DNA of 64,000 nt from positions 2,008,166 through 2,072,165 of the forward strand of contig JANPYM010000005.1 of the NCBI GenBank assembly GCA_025890175.1, written 5' to 3'. The DNA comes from Ciborinia camelliae (taxonomy: Eukaryota; Ascomycota; Leotiomycetes; Helotiales; Sclerotiniaceae). This document shows positions 1 to 12,600 of the stretch, one piece after another (the stretch's first letter is position 1; each line of letters starts with the position of its first letter). The notes beneath the pieces were generated by a model. The model was not told where the DNA came from. It was given only the letters and a program-made list of their open reading frames with translations, and did no database searches. The translations under genes and the position numbers were made by a program.

Positions 1-878
1 ATTCACATGGAGCCACGAAATCCAACAAATTGGGAGTCCGGGACAGAAGCTACTAAAGTAGTACTCGGCGAAGAAAGACTCAGCAGCGCATCAGGGATAG
101 ATGATAGATAAAATAATGTGATGTGAAGAAAACGACAGCTTAGCTCAGCTCAGCTGAGCTCACCTCACCGGGAGCAGGGAGAATCGATACTATAGGAGTC
201 TTTGAAGTGGTGGAGAGGTTGAACACTGAGGAATCAGTACTCCAACGGGTGTATATTTGAATACATCTATACATAAGACAAGGTGAAAGTGTAATCTGCA
301 ATGAGGAAAGGAGGAAATGGGGAGATGATCAGGAGATGATATTGAAATCCCGTGGATATCCAGCAAATAGAGTTTAAATCAAATGGATGTTTGTTGTATA
401 TATTAAACCAAAGAATTCAAAAACCCCCAATGAACTAAAGAATTCCTACTGGCGATTTGCAGAGACTTGCATATTCTGGGGAGAAGGAGTTGTTGGCATT
501 TGGTTTTATGAGACGAAAGTCTAGCTCTATAAGATAGGCTAGCGGATATATATCAGTGCTGATGAGGTTGTGACTGGATGAGAATGGAGATACACTCATT
601 GTGCGTCCACATCTGTAAAAAAGAAAGAGAGCAAAATATGACGTGCAACAAAAGGGGTTCAGATGGACGGGCTGTGAAGATCATTCATAGGACAACATTA
701 AATAACTAAACTGAATTACAATTGGGTTGAATTCCATGCTTCATTGGTATCTATATACAAAGTCCCAAAAATGCGCCGAACGCTCTACACCTAAGATGCA
801 TGCCATAACGCCTTCCCACTATAAAGCAATCCTGAGCAATGGTACTATTCAATCATGAAAGAATGAAGTATGCAAAAT
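1..878. other. Flank downstream of the urate oxidase gene, no gene seen
   Basis: No open frame with coding character was seen on either strand. The only local structure noticed is a 14-bp perfect palindrome at 147-160 (AGCTCAGCTGAGCT) inside an AGCTC-rich stretch. The part next to 879 is probably the 3' untranslated region of the uricase gene on the minus strand. Confidence 0.6.
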
Positions 879-1892
879 CTACAACTTTGGTGAGGTTGGA
901 GATCTAGTGACGGTGACATTGATAAGTCCATTTGGTCCAGATTGAGGGGCGTAGACTTCTGCGTCCTTTCCGGTGTTTTTGAGACCCTTGTGCCAGCTGA
1001 GATCTGTAGACATGTTAGAAATTGCATGACTTTTGAAGTGGAGGGTAACTTACCAATTTCGAAATAATGCTTATTGGGCAGCGAGTAGTCCACAGTCTCG
1101 ACTTCTGGAACAGCTTCCAATATAGAGCCGCACATCTTGTACATAGTGTTTTGTACAGATGGGCTGTCCTCCTCAGCGAATGTCTTCATGGTGATATTTC
1201 TGGCATCATCAAATGCTTTATCGAATTTGGGAATGGCCTCTTTCACAGCGTCCAATCCGGCAAATGTCTTCCAGGCCCAGCCACAGTCAACATCAGTCGA
1301 CAATATTCTATCCCAAACCTCCGGAAGTGTAGTAAACTCGTCTCTGACGAAGCCGTGGAATTGAGAACCAGTACTCTTCAGAACCAAAAGCCCAACAATT
1401 CCGCTACGGATATCAATACCCTCGCCTCTCTTGGCAACAGCTTCAACGTTTCGTGTTTCGTTCCCGTCTCTGTAGAACGAATGTGGGTGAGGCTTGCCGT
1501 CGATGGTCATCCGTGTCCATCTATGAGTGATGATTTTGATGTTGGCTGCGGTAAGGTGAGGGTAGGTATCGATAAAGTGGGTTCCGAGAATGCTAGCAAA
1601 GAGCTCGGGGGGAGTAACTGGATGTTCCTTGGCTTTGATGTAGACTGTGTTCTTCATGGAATCGGTTGCAACCACAACACTGTTATCGGCTTTGGTATAT
1701 CTAGAGAATGGTCAGTTCTCCATTTGAGGGGTATTCGAAAGAGTATGCAACATACGACGCCTCGATAGCTCCCTCCAGTAATACACAAACAGTCATTTCA
1801 GTGACAGTTTGAGTTCCAGCCTGCTCATCTCTCTCTACCTTGTAGACACGGACGTTGTCCTTGCCATATCGTGCTGAAGCTATTGATGCCAT
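879..1892 (-). CDS. uaZ: Urate oxidase (uricase), peroxisomal
   Basis: Oxidises urate to 5-hydroxyisourate in purine breakdown, normally inside peroxisomes. Three exons: 1756-1892, 1054-1700 and 879-1003, with introns 1701-1755 (55 bp) and 1004-1053 (50 bp); the spliced frame is 303 codons (302 residues), the usual fungal length. The protein follows the family throughout: YGKDNVRVYKV near the start, SYTKADNSVVVATDS, HRWTRMTIDGKPHPHSF, STGSQFHGFVRDE and NKHYFEIDLSWHKG. The catalytic Lys11, Thr58 and His257 of the family are all present. The start is the first ATG and matches the family N-terminus. The C-terminal tripeptide is PKL rather than SKL, a plausible variant type-1 peroxisomal targeting signal. 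It is divergent from the Rictor gene. The symbol is the Aspergillus nidulans name, used by homology. Confidence 0.96.
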
Positions 1893-3032
1893 GATAGATG
1901 TTTGATTTTGGTCTGATATCTAGAAAGTAGGAAGATGCAACAGAAGTTTGTTTCTATCAGTGGTCTTGTGGGATGTAACAGAGAGACTTAGTAAGTCTAG
2001 TATTAGTATGGTGTGATTGACAACAAGAATGAGGATAGCAGATGAATGATTCCAACGAAATCGAGGGGACTTTTGGTCTCTTTTATGTACGAGTATTCGA
2101 GGATAGTCACTAAAAAGCTCTAGCCGCAATACGGTTAGATATTGGTCGAAGAGAATGGAGAAGGGAGAAGCTTAAGCTGTCTGCAGGAGTCCACCGGGTA
2201 TGGTAGCTACAAGATGTTGTATGTGCAAGTGGTTGATTCTAATACTCATCGGAAGGCGCCGAACGCACGAGGCCGAGTTGTAGCCTCGTAGAATGAAACA
2301 TTGATTACCTGGTAGGTATTGGTTTTTCTTTTACCTAACAATAGAAACTTTTGATCAAAAAGTCTTTCACTCTGCGGGTCCAAGGTTACGTTGGTGTTTT
2401 GAGAAAAGGCTTTTGAATTTTCGGGATTTGAAAACTTGATGTGAATAGGTACCTAGCTGGAGTTGAGTGAGACCTTCCTTTTCTTTTCAAATCCGCTCCG
2501 CCATTACGGAGCACACGTGACACTCACTACTCGTACGATGATTTTTGTCTAGGTATCCAATTTGGATGGATACGCTGTACCAGGTAGCTGGATCTATGGT
2601 ATGGCCAAGAAGTAAAGTAAATGATTATCAATATCCATCCATATGCATGGGGATATCAAACGGTTTCTTAAAAGAGCGACAAGGTGGTCTCCCTTCCTAA
2701 AACCAACTACCTCCTCCCGGTATTCGACCTATTCGACTAAAGGGAGGGAAGATCTGTTAGACTGTACCTACCTTAGGTACCTATACTCCGATACTTACGG
2801 TTCTTGATGTCAAGTCCTGCAGTGTTCATTGGTAGAGAAAGCCTGATTCCCTGTGGTATTTTCGTGTATCCAATTGTCTTGAAGTGTGTATGTTCGGCAC
2901 AGTAGCAGGTACCTAGGTAGTAAGTGCTAAGGGTCAGTTGATACTAGGTATCTATATTTGTACTGTAGACCGTATTTACTAAAGTAGGTATACATAAATA
3001 CATATCTAGGTGGAATGTTCACGAAGAGGAAA

Positions 3033-3065
<33 letters not shown>

Positions 3066-3650
3066 GGATTTATATGAATTTATATATACCTATATACCTA
3101 TCTATTTTCACATTTATGGATTTTAAAGTGTGTTTATTACCTAATGAACGATTTCTCCATTATCCATCCCTATTATTATTACCCATCCACCGGAGTCGGG
3201 TACTTTGTTAGCGATATTCTTCTTGGTCTGTGTGTGACATCCCCCCATCATACTGCGGAATGGAAGACAGAGAGATTGATTGATGAAACATCTTAAATAT
3301 TCTATAAACTTTTGTCGCAATACAATACAATACCCAATTTCCACAATTTCGGAGGACTTATATGATACCTCTCTTCTACACATCTTCATATATTTTCTAG
3401 CACAGCATCACCTCAACCTTTACTATCTACAACTCTGTTGCTCATATCGACTACGACTACGGAACCTCCAAACGTACCACAAGGACAAATTGCCCACGAA
3501 TTCTTTTTGCTTGACCGAGATTCATTCCACTATAAATATACCTCCTCTTCCTACATTGGTATTTGGATGACTTCAGTGTCGGTCCCTTAACTGCACCACC
3601 TATGCCACCCCCACACGAAGAACGTTGACCCCGACCTTTCGAATGGGCAG
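1893..3650. promoter_or_regulatory. Divergent intergenic region between uricase and Rictor
   Basis: About 1.76 kb separating two divergently transcribed genes, so it must hold both promoters. It is AT-rich, with many TAGGTACCTA-type words around 2770-3000 and a TA-dinucleotide run at 3039-3065. The stretch 3280-3640 is pyrimidine-rich and is probably the 5' leader of the Rictor gene: a stop codon at 3588 lies in frame with the 3651 ATG and no in-frame ATG lies between. No specific operator was recognised. Confidence 0.5.
3039..3065. repeat. TA dinucleotide tract
   Basis: Uninterrupted alternating TA of about 27 bp, continuing upstream and downstream into imperfect TA-rich DNA. A simple microsatellite in the intergenic region. 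Confidence 0.9.
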
Positions 3651-6600
3651 ATGGTTGGACCATCGAGCATTCTGGGCTCGTCTGTGACGGCTGCCCAGAA
3701 AAGTACATACACACAACAATATACCGGAAGGACGAGTTTAGACCAACCGGGAGGATTACAACCACCGGGTCAAAATGGCTCGCGAATGGCCTCGAGCTCA
3801 ACAGCTCCATTTGCGCCCCGTGGATCCTCTCTTGCCCCGTCTCCAGCCCCTGGGAGCTTCAGCTCGACAATGCGTAGCCAGATGCCAATGCGGCAAGTCT
3901 CGGCGCTTGATACAAATGCTTCGATGGTGAACTTGGAGCGATTGGACGAAGATGATAATACGATGCCGGAGAGGATATTGTCAAATTTGCGCGAAACGCT
4001 TAGCAGGGAGGTGAAAATAAAGGAGGGCAGTGAGAATATGCTGGAGGCGTTGAATACCAAGAAAGCAAAACAGACAAAAGAGCAAAGGCAGAGGGTGGAG
4101 ACCGAGCTGAATATATCCAACCAGAAGATTAGAGAATTGAGATTCCAAATTACGGAACTACAGAAGCCTAAAGCACCCACCACTCCCACGCGCAATCGAA
4201 TGGATGGTCTGTTCCAAAGTAACGGTGTGAGATCGCCTCCAAGTGCTTCTAAAAGTGCGGGGGGCTCGGAAGCAGCGGATGAGCCTACAGAATCGCCAAC
4301 ATATGCGCTGGCCGAAATTTTACAAGCTCTTGAGGTGGAAGGTCTCACTCCGGACTACTATGTTGGTCATGCAAATGACCTGGTTGAGCTTTTTAAGCGT
4401 CATCCCACGTTAAAGTATGATCTTGTGTGGTCGGTATTTGGGTTGAGAATGCAAGTTATGCTTTTGAGTGGGAGTCGAGAGGTGGTAGCTGCAGGATACC
4501 GTATGACAAGATATGCAATTTCTGATATCACTTCTTTACAAAAGATCCGCAGCCTCCATACCGATTACCTTGTCGTCGTGTAAGTAATAAATCTGGCCAA
4601 TATATACAGTTAAGCTAAAGAATTCTTAGATCTCTGATTAAGAAAGGAACTTCTGACGTGGAAAGGGAACAAGCCTTGAAATTTATTCGAGCTTTCTTAG
4701 ATGTCAAAGACGGCATAACAGAGGTCTCCAGGGCCGTGGTAAGAACTATAGCATCAGTTGCAGACCATGAGGAGGATCGACTCAAGGCTATCTGTATAGA
4801 AACACTTGCAGAGATCATGGTTCGTGATCCAGGTCTTGTCGTTGCCTCTGGTGGTCTTAGACCTCTTGCGGATGCTCTAGGTGATGGCACTTATGACGCT
4901 TCTGAAAGTTTGACAGCTGCATTTTTATTTCTGCTTGATTCTCCAAATAGACGCAAGTATTTGCGATCAGGTTATGAGCTAGAAATTCTCTTCACTTCCT
5001 TCACCGACTCACTGTTCGTGAAAGAAGAAATTTTGAAGCAAAACTCAAAGGCTATTTCATATGCTTTGAACTCATGGCCTGGTCTTATGACATTGTCCAT
5101 GTACAACTTCAGAGCTATCAAGTCATTAGTATCCTGCTTAATGCTCCCAAATCCCATTGTACGCGAGACCGTTATAGACCTACTTTATGGCATCTTGCGC
5201 ATTAAGTCTCCTTTCTGGGCAACCTCTTTCCTTGCTGGTAGGCGTCTCACCACATATGGACGAGTTGCAAACCTCAAAACAACACCACCAAAGGCATCGG
5301 CACAACCGGTGACTGAAGACGAATCGGGCGATAAAAGCTTTGTCGATCATTATACGGCGCTTTTACTGGCAGTGTTAATAACCTCCGGCATGGTTGAAGG
5401 ATTGTTACAGGTAACTCGAGATACTGACAATTCGATGTTGAAGCGAAAAACTACTCTACTCATCGGAGAAATTCTGAAGCTCGCAGGTCAACTCCTGCCA
5501 TCCAACTGGAGCTCTGAACTCCAATTACTCCCCGGATTATTCGCCGCTGCTTCTCAATTCGGAAGCGATGAACGATTCGTGGCCACTAGTACGGTATATC
5601 AAATTAGCAGTGTGAGTCGGACATTGTATAGATCAGCTCCATCCATCCCAACAACACTTTCAATCAACAATAGTCATGATAATTTGTCTAGCCTGGGAGA
5701 TCAGCCTAAAAGTAATCCTCATGTCTCGTTTGACGAGACGACATTCCGACAACTTTTAGTTGAATCTCAAGTTCTAGCCAGCACAAATCCCATTAAGTGG
5801 AAATGGGATATTATCCTGCGAGTTATCGAAGGCCCACTGTTGAACGGAAAACGTCTTGATGAAGCTGTTAAAGCATCGAAATTCATTAAACGAATTATGA
5901 GCTTTTATCGGCCATTTAAGTACAAATTTTCTGAAGTAAGAAACACTAGGATAAATCAAAAGTATGTTAAGGTTGGTTGTGCACTTATGCACACTCTCCT
6001 TCAGACGATTGAAGGAGTCAAATATCTGGCGGACAACAAGCTGCTCAGGCAAATCGCGGAATGTCTCGCTCAATGTGATCCGGTAATGATGCTTCCTCTG
6101 ATTAAGATAACACGTTTTTATACTAACAAGTAGCAGACAAGTGGCCTCACCGCTTCCCAACCAACATTTTCGAAAGAAAGACTTTCAGAAACGCTTGCAT
6201 GTGGCTATTTTGCAATGCTTGGAACCTTGAGTGGTGATCCAAAAGGGTTGCAGATGCTCGATCGTTGGCGAATGATCAACATGATGTATCACATTATTGA
6301 TCTGAAGCAACGCCCCGACTTGATTAAGCTATTGCTATCGAACTTTGACTATAACTTACAGGGACACCCGAGAGTTCTCCTCTCCAAGGCCTTGACCGCA
6401 GGATCTAAGGAGATTCGTATACATGCGACGAATGTCCTACGCAAATATTCTAGTCGAGCTTCCGGAACCACCGATTATAAATGGGCAATCGAACTTTTAG
6501 TCACACAATTATATGATCCAGAGGTTGAAGTTTGCGCAACCGCCATCAAGATACTTGAGGAAGCCTGCAACAGGAAGAGCTACCTCGAATTTATTGTGGA

Positions 6601-7783
6601 GTGTCGTCCAGCTTTAGACCACTTGGGAGAGATCGGTGCACCTTTATTGCTACGTTTTCTTTCAACGTCCATTGGATATCATTACTTGGACGGACTAGAT
6701 TACATCAGTAATGAAATGGACGACTGGTTTCTGGGTCGAAACGACAGCTACGTTGGAGTTATTGAGGCAAGCTTAGCACGATCTTTTGTAGAGATGCCTG
6801 AAGAAACTTCAAATCGGATGAGTATGGACGAAGATAGCTTTGATATCGAGGGCGACAATGACGCCCATGTCCCTCCTCACTTCTATAGAGAACTTACTCG
6901 AACCAAAGAAGGCTGCAAACTTCTTCAAGATAAAGGGCATTTTGAAGAATTCGCATGCACGATCCGCGAATACGGTATGCTGGCCGATGATCCCGAGCTC
7001 ATTCTCAAAATCAAAGGATGTCTTTGGGCAGTCGGAAATGTGGGATCTATGGAACTCGGCGCACCATTCCTTGAGGAATCTGACGTCGTTGAGCATATCG
7101 TCAAAATCGCCGAATCGCACCAAATTATGAGTTTACGAGGCACTGCATTCTTTGTCCTAGGACTCATCTCGAGAAGTGTGCATGGACTCGAGATTCTCTC
7201 CGAACACGGATGGGACTCGAACACTACAAACCTGGGCGTCTCCCTGGGTCTCTGCATCCCCCAGAACCTCACTAAGTTATTCTCCTATCAACCCTGGGAA
7301 CATAAAACCGTCTCCGACATTGTCATCACCGAAGAAGAAAAGATGGAAATCGAAGCCGCACGTATAGACGGCGATGAAACCAACCAACGTATCCTCGAAC
7401 TCGTCGAAAATCTCGGAAATATGATTTTGCATAAAAAAGCAATAGGTGAGTTGATTGCGATCAAGGAAAATAAAGGGTATGCCTTTAAACAGGTCCGACT
7501 GTTCAAAAAAGTTATGGTGTTGCTGGAGTATCATCATTTTCGACTGCCGATGCGCAGGTTTGTTATTGAACTTTTTGAAAAGAGGGTTTTGAGGCTTATT
7601 GTGTTGGAGGAAGAGAGTGATGATGAGGAGCTGGTCAGGAATGATGTAAGTGCTCAACGCCAACAGGAAGAAGAAGAAGAAGAAGAAGAAGATAGTGAGA
7701 GCGAGGGGGTGAGAACGGAACGTCAGAGGAGTGTTTCGGATATTGGGGCTGTGGCTGCCGAGGCAAATAATGTTTCGATATGA
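3651..7783 (+). CDS. ste20: TORC2 subunit Rictor / Ste20 / Avo3 homologue
   Basis: Scaffold of TOR complex 2, which signals to AGC kinases, actin and membrane lipid control. Exons 3651-4579, 4630-6082 and 6134-7783; introns are 50 and 51 bp. The spliced frame is 1344 codons. Residues about 1-100 are low-complexity Ser/Pro, and 106-171 form a charged HR1-like coiled coil. The Rictor N-terminal armadillo-like region then runs through exon 2 (VEREQALKFIRAFLDVKDG; ERLSETLACGYFAMLG at the start of exon 3), followed by the conserved WAIELLVTQLYDPEVEVC block and GCLWAVGNVGS...SLRGTAFFVLGL. The C-terminus has an acidic Glu run from a GAA repeat near 7669-7693. The second intron ends in a TAGCAG tandem acceptor, so one Gln may be included or skipped. 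The start is the first ATG after an in-frame stop at 3588. The symbol is the fission yeast TORC2 name (Rictor), not the Ste20 kinase. Confidence 0.92.
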
Positions 7784-8225
7784 TGATGAGTTCTGGTTCT
7801 GGCTCCGGTTTTGGAGTTGAAAGAATCGATGGATCGAGAAATGGATGGGTGGATGGGATATTTACGACTACGAAGGTAGAGAGACCGAGAGAGAGATCGA
7901 GAAGGGGAGAGAGAGGAAAGGAAAGGAGGGGAATGTGTGATGGATGTCATACATGAAATCACATATCATTTCATACATTTCATACATTCCATTACACTTC
8001 ATACACTTCATCTCATTTGGCACACCGATACATTCATCAGCAGATAGTTACAAGATTCACCAGAGAAACCCCCGGGGGTTTTTGCTCTTCCTCCTTTCTT
8101 CATTCATCACAGAGGAGTTTCATTTCAGCTGTATAAAATATTTAGCATAGGATGATGGATGGTGCACATGGAGTGCTTGGGTGGTTAGGTTGGCGTTGGA
8201 TGGCGTGCTTGGTTGGCATTTACGT

Positions 8226-8255
8226 GGATGGATGGATGGGATGGATGGGATGGAT
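8226..8255. repeat. GATGG simple repeat
   Basis: Tandem GGATGGATGGGATGG-type array in the 3' flank of the Rictor gene. Confidence 0.85.
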
Positions 8256-8385
8256 CGATGAAGGGAGACAGACGACAACAATTGATATTTGACTTGAAGT
8301 GTAAGTAAGCAAGAGACTAGGATTTGAAATAAAAAGAAAGATTTTCATGTTGGAGAATTTTATTGCGCAAGGTTCACTGAGTAAA

Positions 8386-8420
8386 TGATGTGATGTGATG
8401 TGATGTAATGTGATGTGATG
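8386..8420. repeat. TGATG pentanucleotide repeat
   Basis: About seven copies of TGATG, one with a single change (TAATG). Confidence 0.9.
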
Positions 8421-8534
8421 GGAAGAGGCTATTGTTATGTCCAACGATGTTGAGTTCAACAGAATCTGGGATTTTGTCACGATGCTGACGCACCGAGAGT
8501 GAAATATTATGTATTGCTCCAAGAGCCTCATTCC

Positions 8535-8630
8535 TATAAAGGGCTTCGCCCTTTATATGCGTGACGCAGTACAGCCGTACGGCCTAGCGAGGAGTCATGC
8601 CTGATATCTCAGGCACTCATCTAGGCCGTA
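8535..8630. repeat. Cluster of perfect inverted repeats (hairpins)
   Basis: Three stems are packed into 96 bp. A 10-bp perfect stem at 8535-8544/8548-8557 (TATAAAGGGC, 3-nt loop) is followed by a 10-bp stem at 8578-8587/8621-8630 (TACGGCCTAG). The latter encloses a 7-bp stem at 8598-8604/8609-8615 (TGCCTGA, loop TATC). It could be a remnant of a miniature inverted-repeat element or a structured RNA at a gene 3' end; nothing in the sequence decides between these. Confidence 0.6.
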
Positions 8631-9621
8631 TTCACTACTGCCGTAACAGATTTATTCATCTTGTATAGGGGGAACCGAAGCATCGTGCATTTACAGGAAT
8701 ACGAATGGGCACGATTATATAGCCAGCATTCAAGTCCAAGCCACACATATCACAATAAAAAATCATTCATTTATAAAGGCCATAGAATATATTGGAACTC
8801 ATTTCGTGTGTTTCTACTAAGTGAAGCTGGCTGGCATAATGAAAAGAAAGGGAAAAAAACCAAAGACAGCAGACAAAAGAAGATTATAATGTACAATAAG
8901 GTTTTCCGAGCATCCTGCATTCCTCCCCACAAGCTGGGACCTCCAACTTCCCCTTGACAAAATCCACAGCTTTGACAATAGATTCATCCCCATCCCCAGA
9001 ACAATTCCCCTGTTCTTTCTCTCAATATTTCACTCATTATCAACCGTCATCAGCCAGCCAGGCTACCAGAAAAAGGACGTCACTATCATGTAACCATGAA
9101 TCCCCATCCAGTCTTCTGAGAGTGGGCATTGGGGTATCAGGTCGCAATGGTGCCAATGCAAAAACAACAAAAACGCAAAAATTTGTAGCATAATATTCGT
9201 AGACCTTCGTATGGATGCATTAAAGCAAGCCGGTCATCGATCATTAGAGCCACGTAAAGACGGGAAAGTATGGACAGAAGAAAGAAAAGCTTTTAAGAGG
9301 TCGTTATGGGCTGCCAACCATGCCGCCGTCCAAATCCAACCCCAGCCAGCCAAAGGAAACTGCGGATAGAGAGCACCCTGTTTTGCCCCACACACCAATA
9401 CCGGATAATGCATTAGAAAGATGACCGAAAACAAGATCTGATGACGGAATGTAGTCTAATGGGTGAAATCTGAGGTATCATAGAGAACAGAATGAGGAAC
9501 TTTTAAGAAACCCTTTTGAAATAGGCCCCGCCGTAAATGCAAGATTAGCCCGCCGTCTATGCACAGAAGTTAGAATGCTCCGTTTTATGAAACACTTTTG
9601 TTAATGTTCAATGCTCAATGC

Positions 9622-12600
9622 TCAAGCATCGCCCTCCTTCTTGTCAGAACCTGGAGTGGCTTTCGACAATATTGGGGAAGTGTGGGTAGAAGGGGGAGAT
9701 GCTGGATTCTCAGGCTCTCCAGATCCTAATCCTGCAAGTAGACTATAAAACAGTTAGTCGAGTTTCAAAGAGTTGCTTGGTATAGAATATACTAACCTAA
9801 ATGCATTTGCGGAAGTAGCTGATTTCCTGTCCTTGTCTTGTGGGGGTGTGCCAGTCCTTGATGAAGCTCCTGAATCTTCACCTGTTCTACTCAAAGAACC
9901 TCCTGGGCCCATCTTTCGACCACTGTTGCTTCTCGAAGAGAACATAGATGTGGGTCCAAAAGACATCTGCTGGCTAGCTTGTCGGCTTGCACCACCTTTG
10001 TTTGTGAGACGACGAAGGTCATCCATACCAACAGTATTCTTCTGATAATCAGGGGGAGGTTGATTGTTGTATCCACCGGAGGAGAAGTTTCTACCATCAC
10101 CACGACCCATTTGCATGCGTCCACCACCGCCACCTCTTTGGCTCCTGGAGTTCTCGGCAGCCTTTTGTGCTGCTGCAGCCTCAGCCTATAACCAGTTAGT
10201 ATATGAATTCTCCTAAAAAGTGGATGACATAATTCTTACCTCTGCTCTGACTTCCTCGAGAGTCTTGGGACCCTTGTTGGCCTCCTTTGATGCCCATCTC
10301 TTCTTACGAAGATCAATAATATCCATAAGCATAAACTTCAGACGACTTGGCAACTCAGGTGTTTCTACCATGGCATTAATGCGAGTGAAGTAAACATCCA
10401 TCAATGGTCTACCCTTCTCGGTACTATCAAGATTTAGACCAATGGTCTTGAGAAGTTTGGTCAAAGACTCAATCTCAGCTTCATCAGGAAGACCTTGATA
10501 ATCCACGAGTTTCTTGACACACTCATGCATGATACGCTCCGTAAGCATGCTAAGCTTGTATAGCTCACCAATAAACTGAACAAGACCAAGACCACGTCTC
10601 TTAGCAGCTGCGGCAATGTAGTATTCATCAGACAGCATAGCAGCTTCTTCGGTCTTAGCATCCTCAGGTTCTCCCTCTGGTTTCTCTGGCAAATCAATCT
10701 TCCAACCTCTCTCAAATTCTTCTTGACATCTGTTAAGCAAGTATTTTCTGAAAAGATTACCACCTGATACAATGTTTCCGTTTTTGTCCACAATGCTTTC
10801 ATCTTTGATTTCGGGGCTCATGGTCTCTAACATGCGCTTGCAGAACTTGGCATACATTGAAGCCCAGTGAGCCTCATCAGTGGCCTTCTCAAAAGTGAGT
10901 TGGATGACTTGTCGCAATGTGCGGCCGTCTGCTTCGTCCCTGGATTGTGCAGCAATGGCTAAGATTTGATCCGCAATCTTATCGAACTTCTCGGGAGTCA
11001 TCTTGTTCAAAGCTGCCTTGACCTTTCTTTGGACCATATCAGGATCCATATGGCCAGTGCCTGCAAGGGCACCGGGCGCAGGTCCAGCAGCACCAGTCGC
11101 AGATTGAGTTTGACCGACACTGCGTGGTTTCCAACCAGTAGAAGAAGTTTGAATGGGCTTGATATCCATGCCACTGGTGAGAGGCATCTTTGCGGCGGCT
11201 TGAGCCTCTTGCTTGGCATTACTACCTTGGTAACCGCCTTCACGCTTGCTGCCGGCACGAGTGGATCTGCTTGCTTGACGTGGGGAATGTGGCATGGATG
11301 AATTGGTAGAGTTGGTTCGTTGCATGTTTCCACCGGGGAAAGCGCCACCAGGACGCTGGAATGAAGCCATGGGGTTGAGTGCTGGTCGTGCCATGTTGCC
11401 TTGGGACATTGCAAAACGCTCGGCACTTGTAGTACCAGGTGGAAGGGTCTTGCCACCTTGGGCCCCAAATTGACCCATCGTGAATTGTCCAACAGCATTT
11501 CCGCCACCACGGTTTGATCCTCGAGGACCCATGCCACCAGGCGTTCTCTGTGATCCACCAGGTCTGGCAGAGCTTGGGTCATCTCCGATGAGAGCCTTGA
11601 TCTGTGACTCGAATTCCATGGAAGGTTTCTCGGTGAATACCTTTTGGAACTGGAGCAAGAACTCTTTATCGTATTTGAAGGTCTTGCCCTTGGCATTGAC
11701 AGCAGAGTTCAAAGCGGGGTTTGGTGAGCTGATGTTGGAAGGATAGATAGAGGAATCAAGGACAGTCAAGAAGCGAGCAGACTTCAGCGACTGGAGAGCT
11801 GCACTAGGTTGAGGTGGCTCAATAGGCTTGGTATTGAGAGGTGCAAGGTTAAGCGCAGCAGGCTTGCCTCGCTTCTCGGCTGCAAATGACTTAGATGGTG
11901 GTCCCATGGAGTCATCAGAAGTGGGAGTTGATGCACCGCTATCGGCTTCGAGTGTAGTCTTTGAGAGCTTTGTAGCAAGAGTATCTGGGGTCTCCTCACT
12001 GGTGACGTCCTTAGAATCACCTCCTTTAGCCTTCGCTTCGGCCTCTGCTCTCTTCTTTTCACGCTCATCTTCGAGACGTTCCATTTCGCGCTCTTGCTCC
12101 TTGAGTTTGCGATCATTCTCTGCTGCATTGGCCTTCTCGGCTGCAGCTTTCTCAGCAGCAACCCTTGCTTTCTCAGCGGCACGCTTCGCGTTCATTTCCT
12201 CTTCTTTCTTTTCTCGTTCAAGTTCGGCGGCCTCCATCTCGGCGATTTGTCGTTCAAGCTCTGCTTCATCTGCTTCCTTCTGGGCCTTCTCAGCCGCAGC
12301 TTTAGCATCTGCTTCTTCTTTGGCTTTAGCTTCCTCGGCAGCTTTTGCCTCTTCCTTGGCCTTTTCTTCCTTCAACTTGGCTTCAGCAGCGGCGGCGGCT
12401 TCCGCTGCCTTGGCAGCCTCTGCATTCTTGGCCTCGTCAACCTTGTCGCCACCTTCAGCCATTTTCTTCACTTTCTCTTGCATCTCTTGACGGATTTCTT
12501 CAGCAGACTTTGTAGCCAAGCTATCAGTACGAGCGTGTTGAGGGGTGGCAGACTTTGGTGGAGGTGTTGGTGTAGAAGAAGCGATGACGGGTGGTGTTCT

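Larger units (their letters stand above)
7784..9621. other. Convergent spacer between Rictor and eIF4G, with structured repeats
   Basis: Both flanking genes end here, so it holds two 3' untranslated regions. No coding region is supported. It contains GATGG- and TGATG-type simple repeats (8226-8255, 8386-8420) and a compact group of inverted repeats at 8535-8630, described separately. The remaining sequence shows nothing recognisable. Confidence 0.6.

Noticed and set aside
1067..1768. Long plus-strand frame opposite the uricase gene
   Set aside because: It is the antisense shadow of a clearly conserved enzyme and has no recognisable product.
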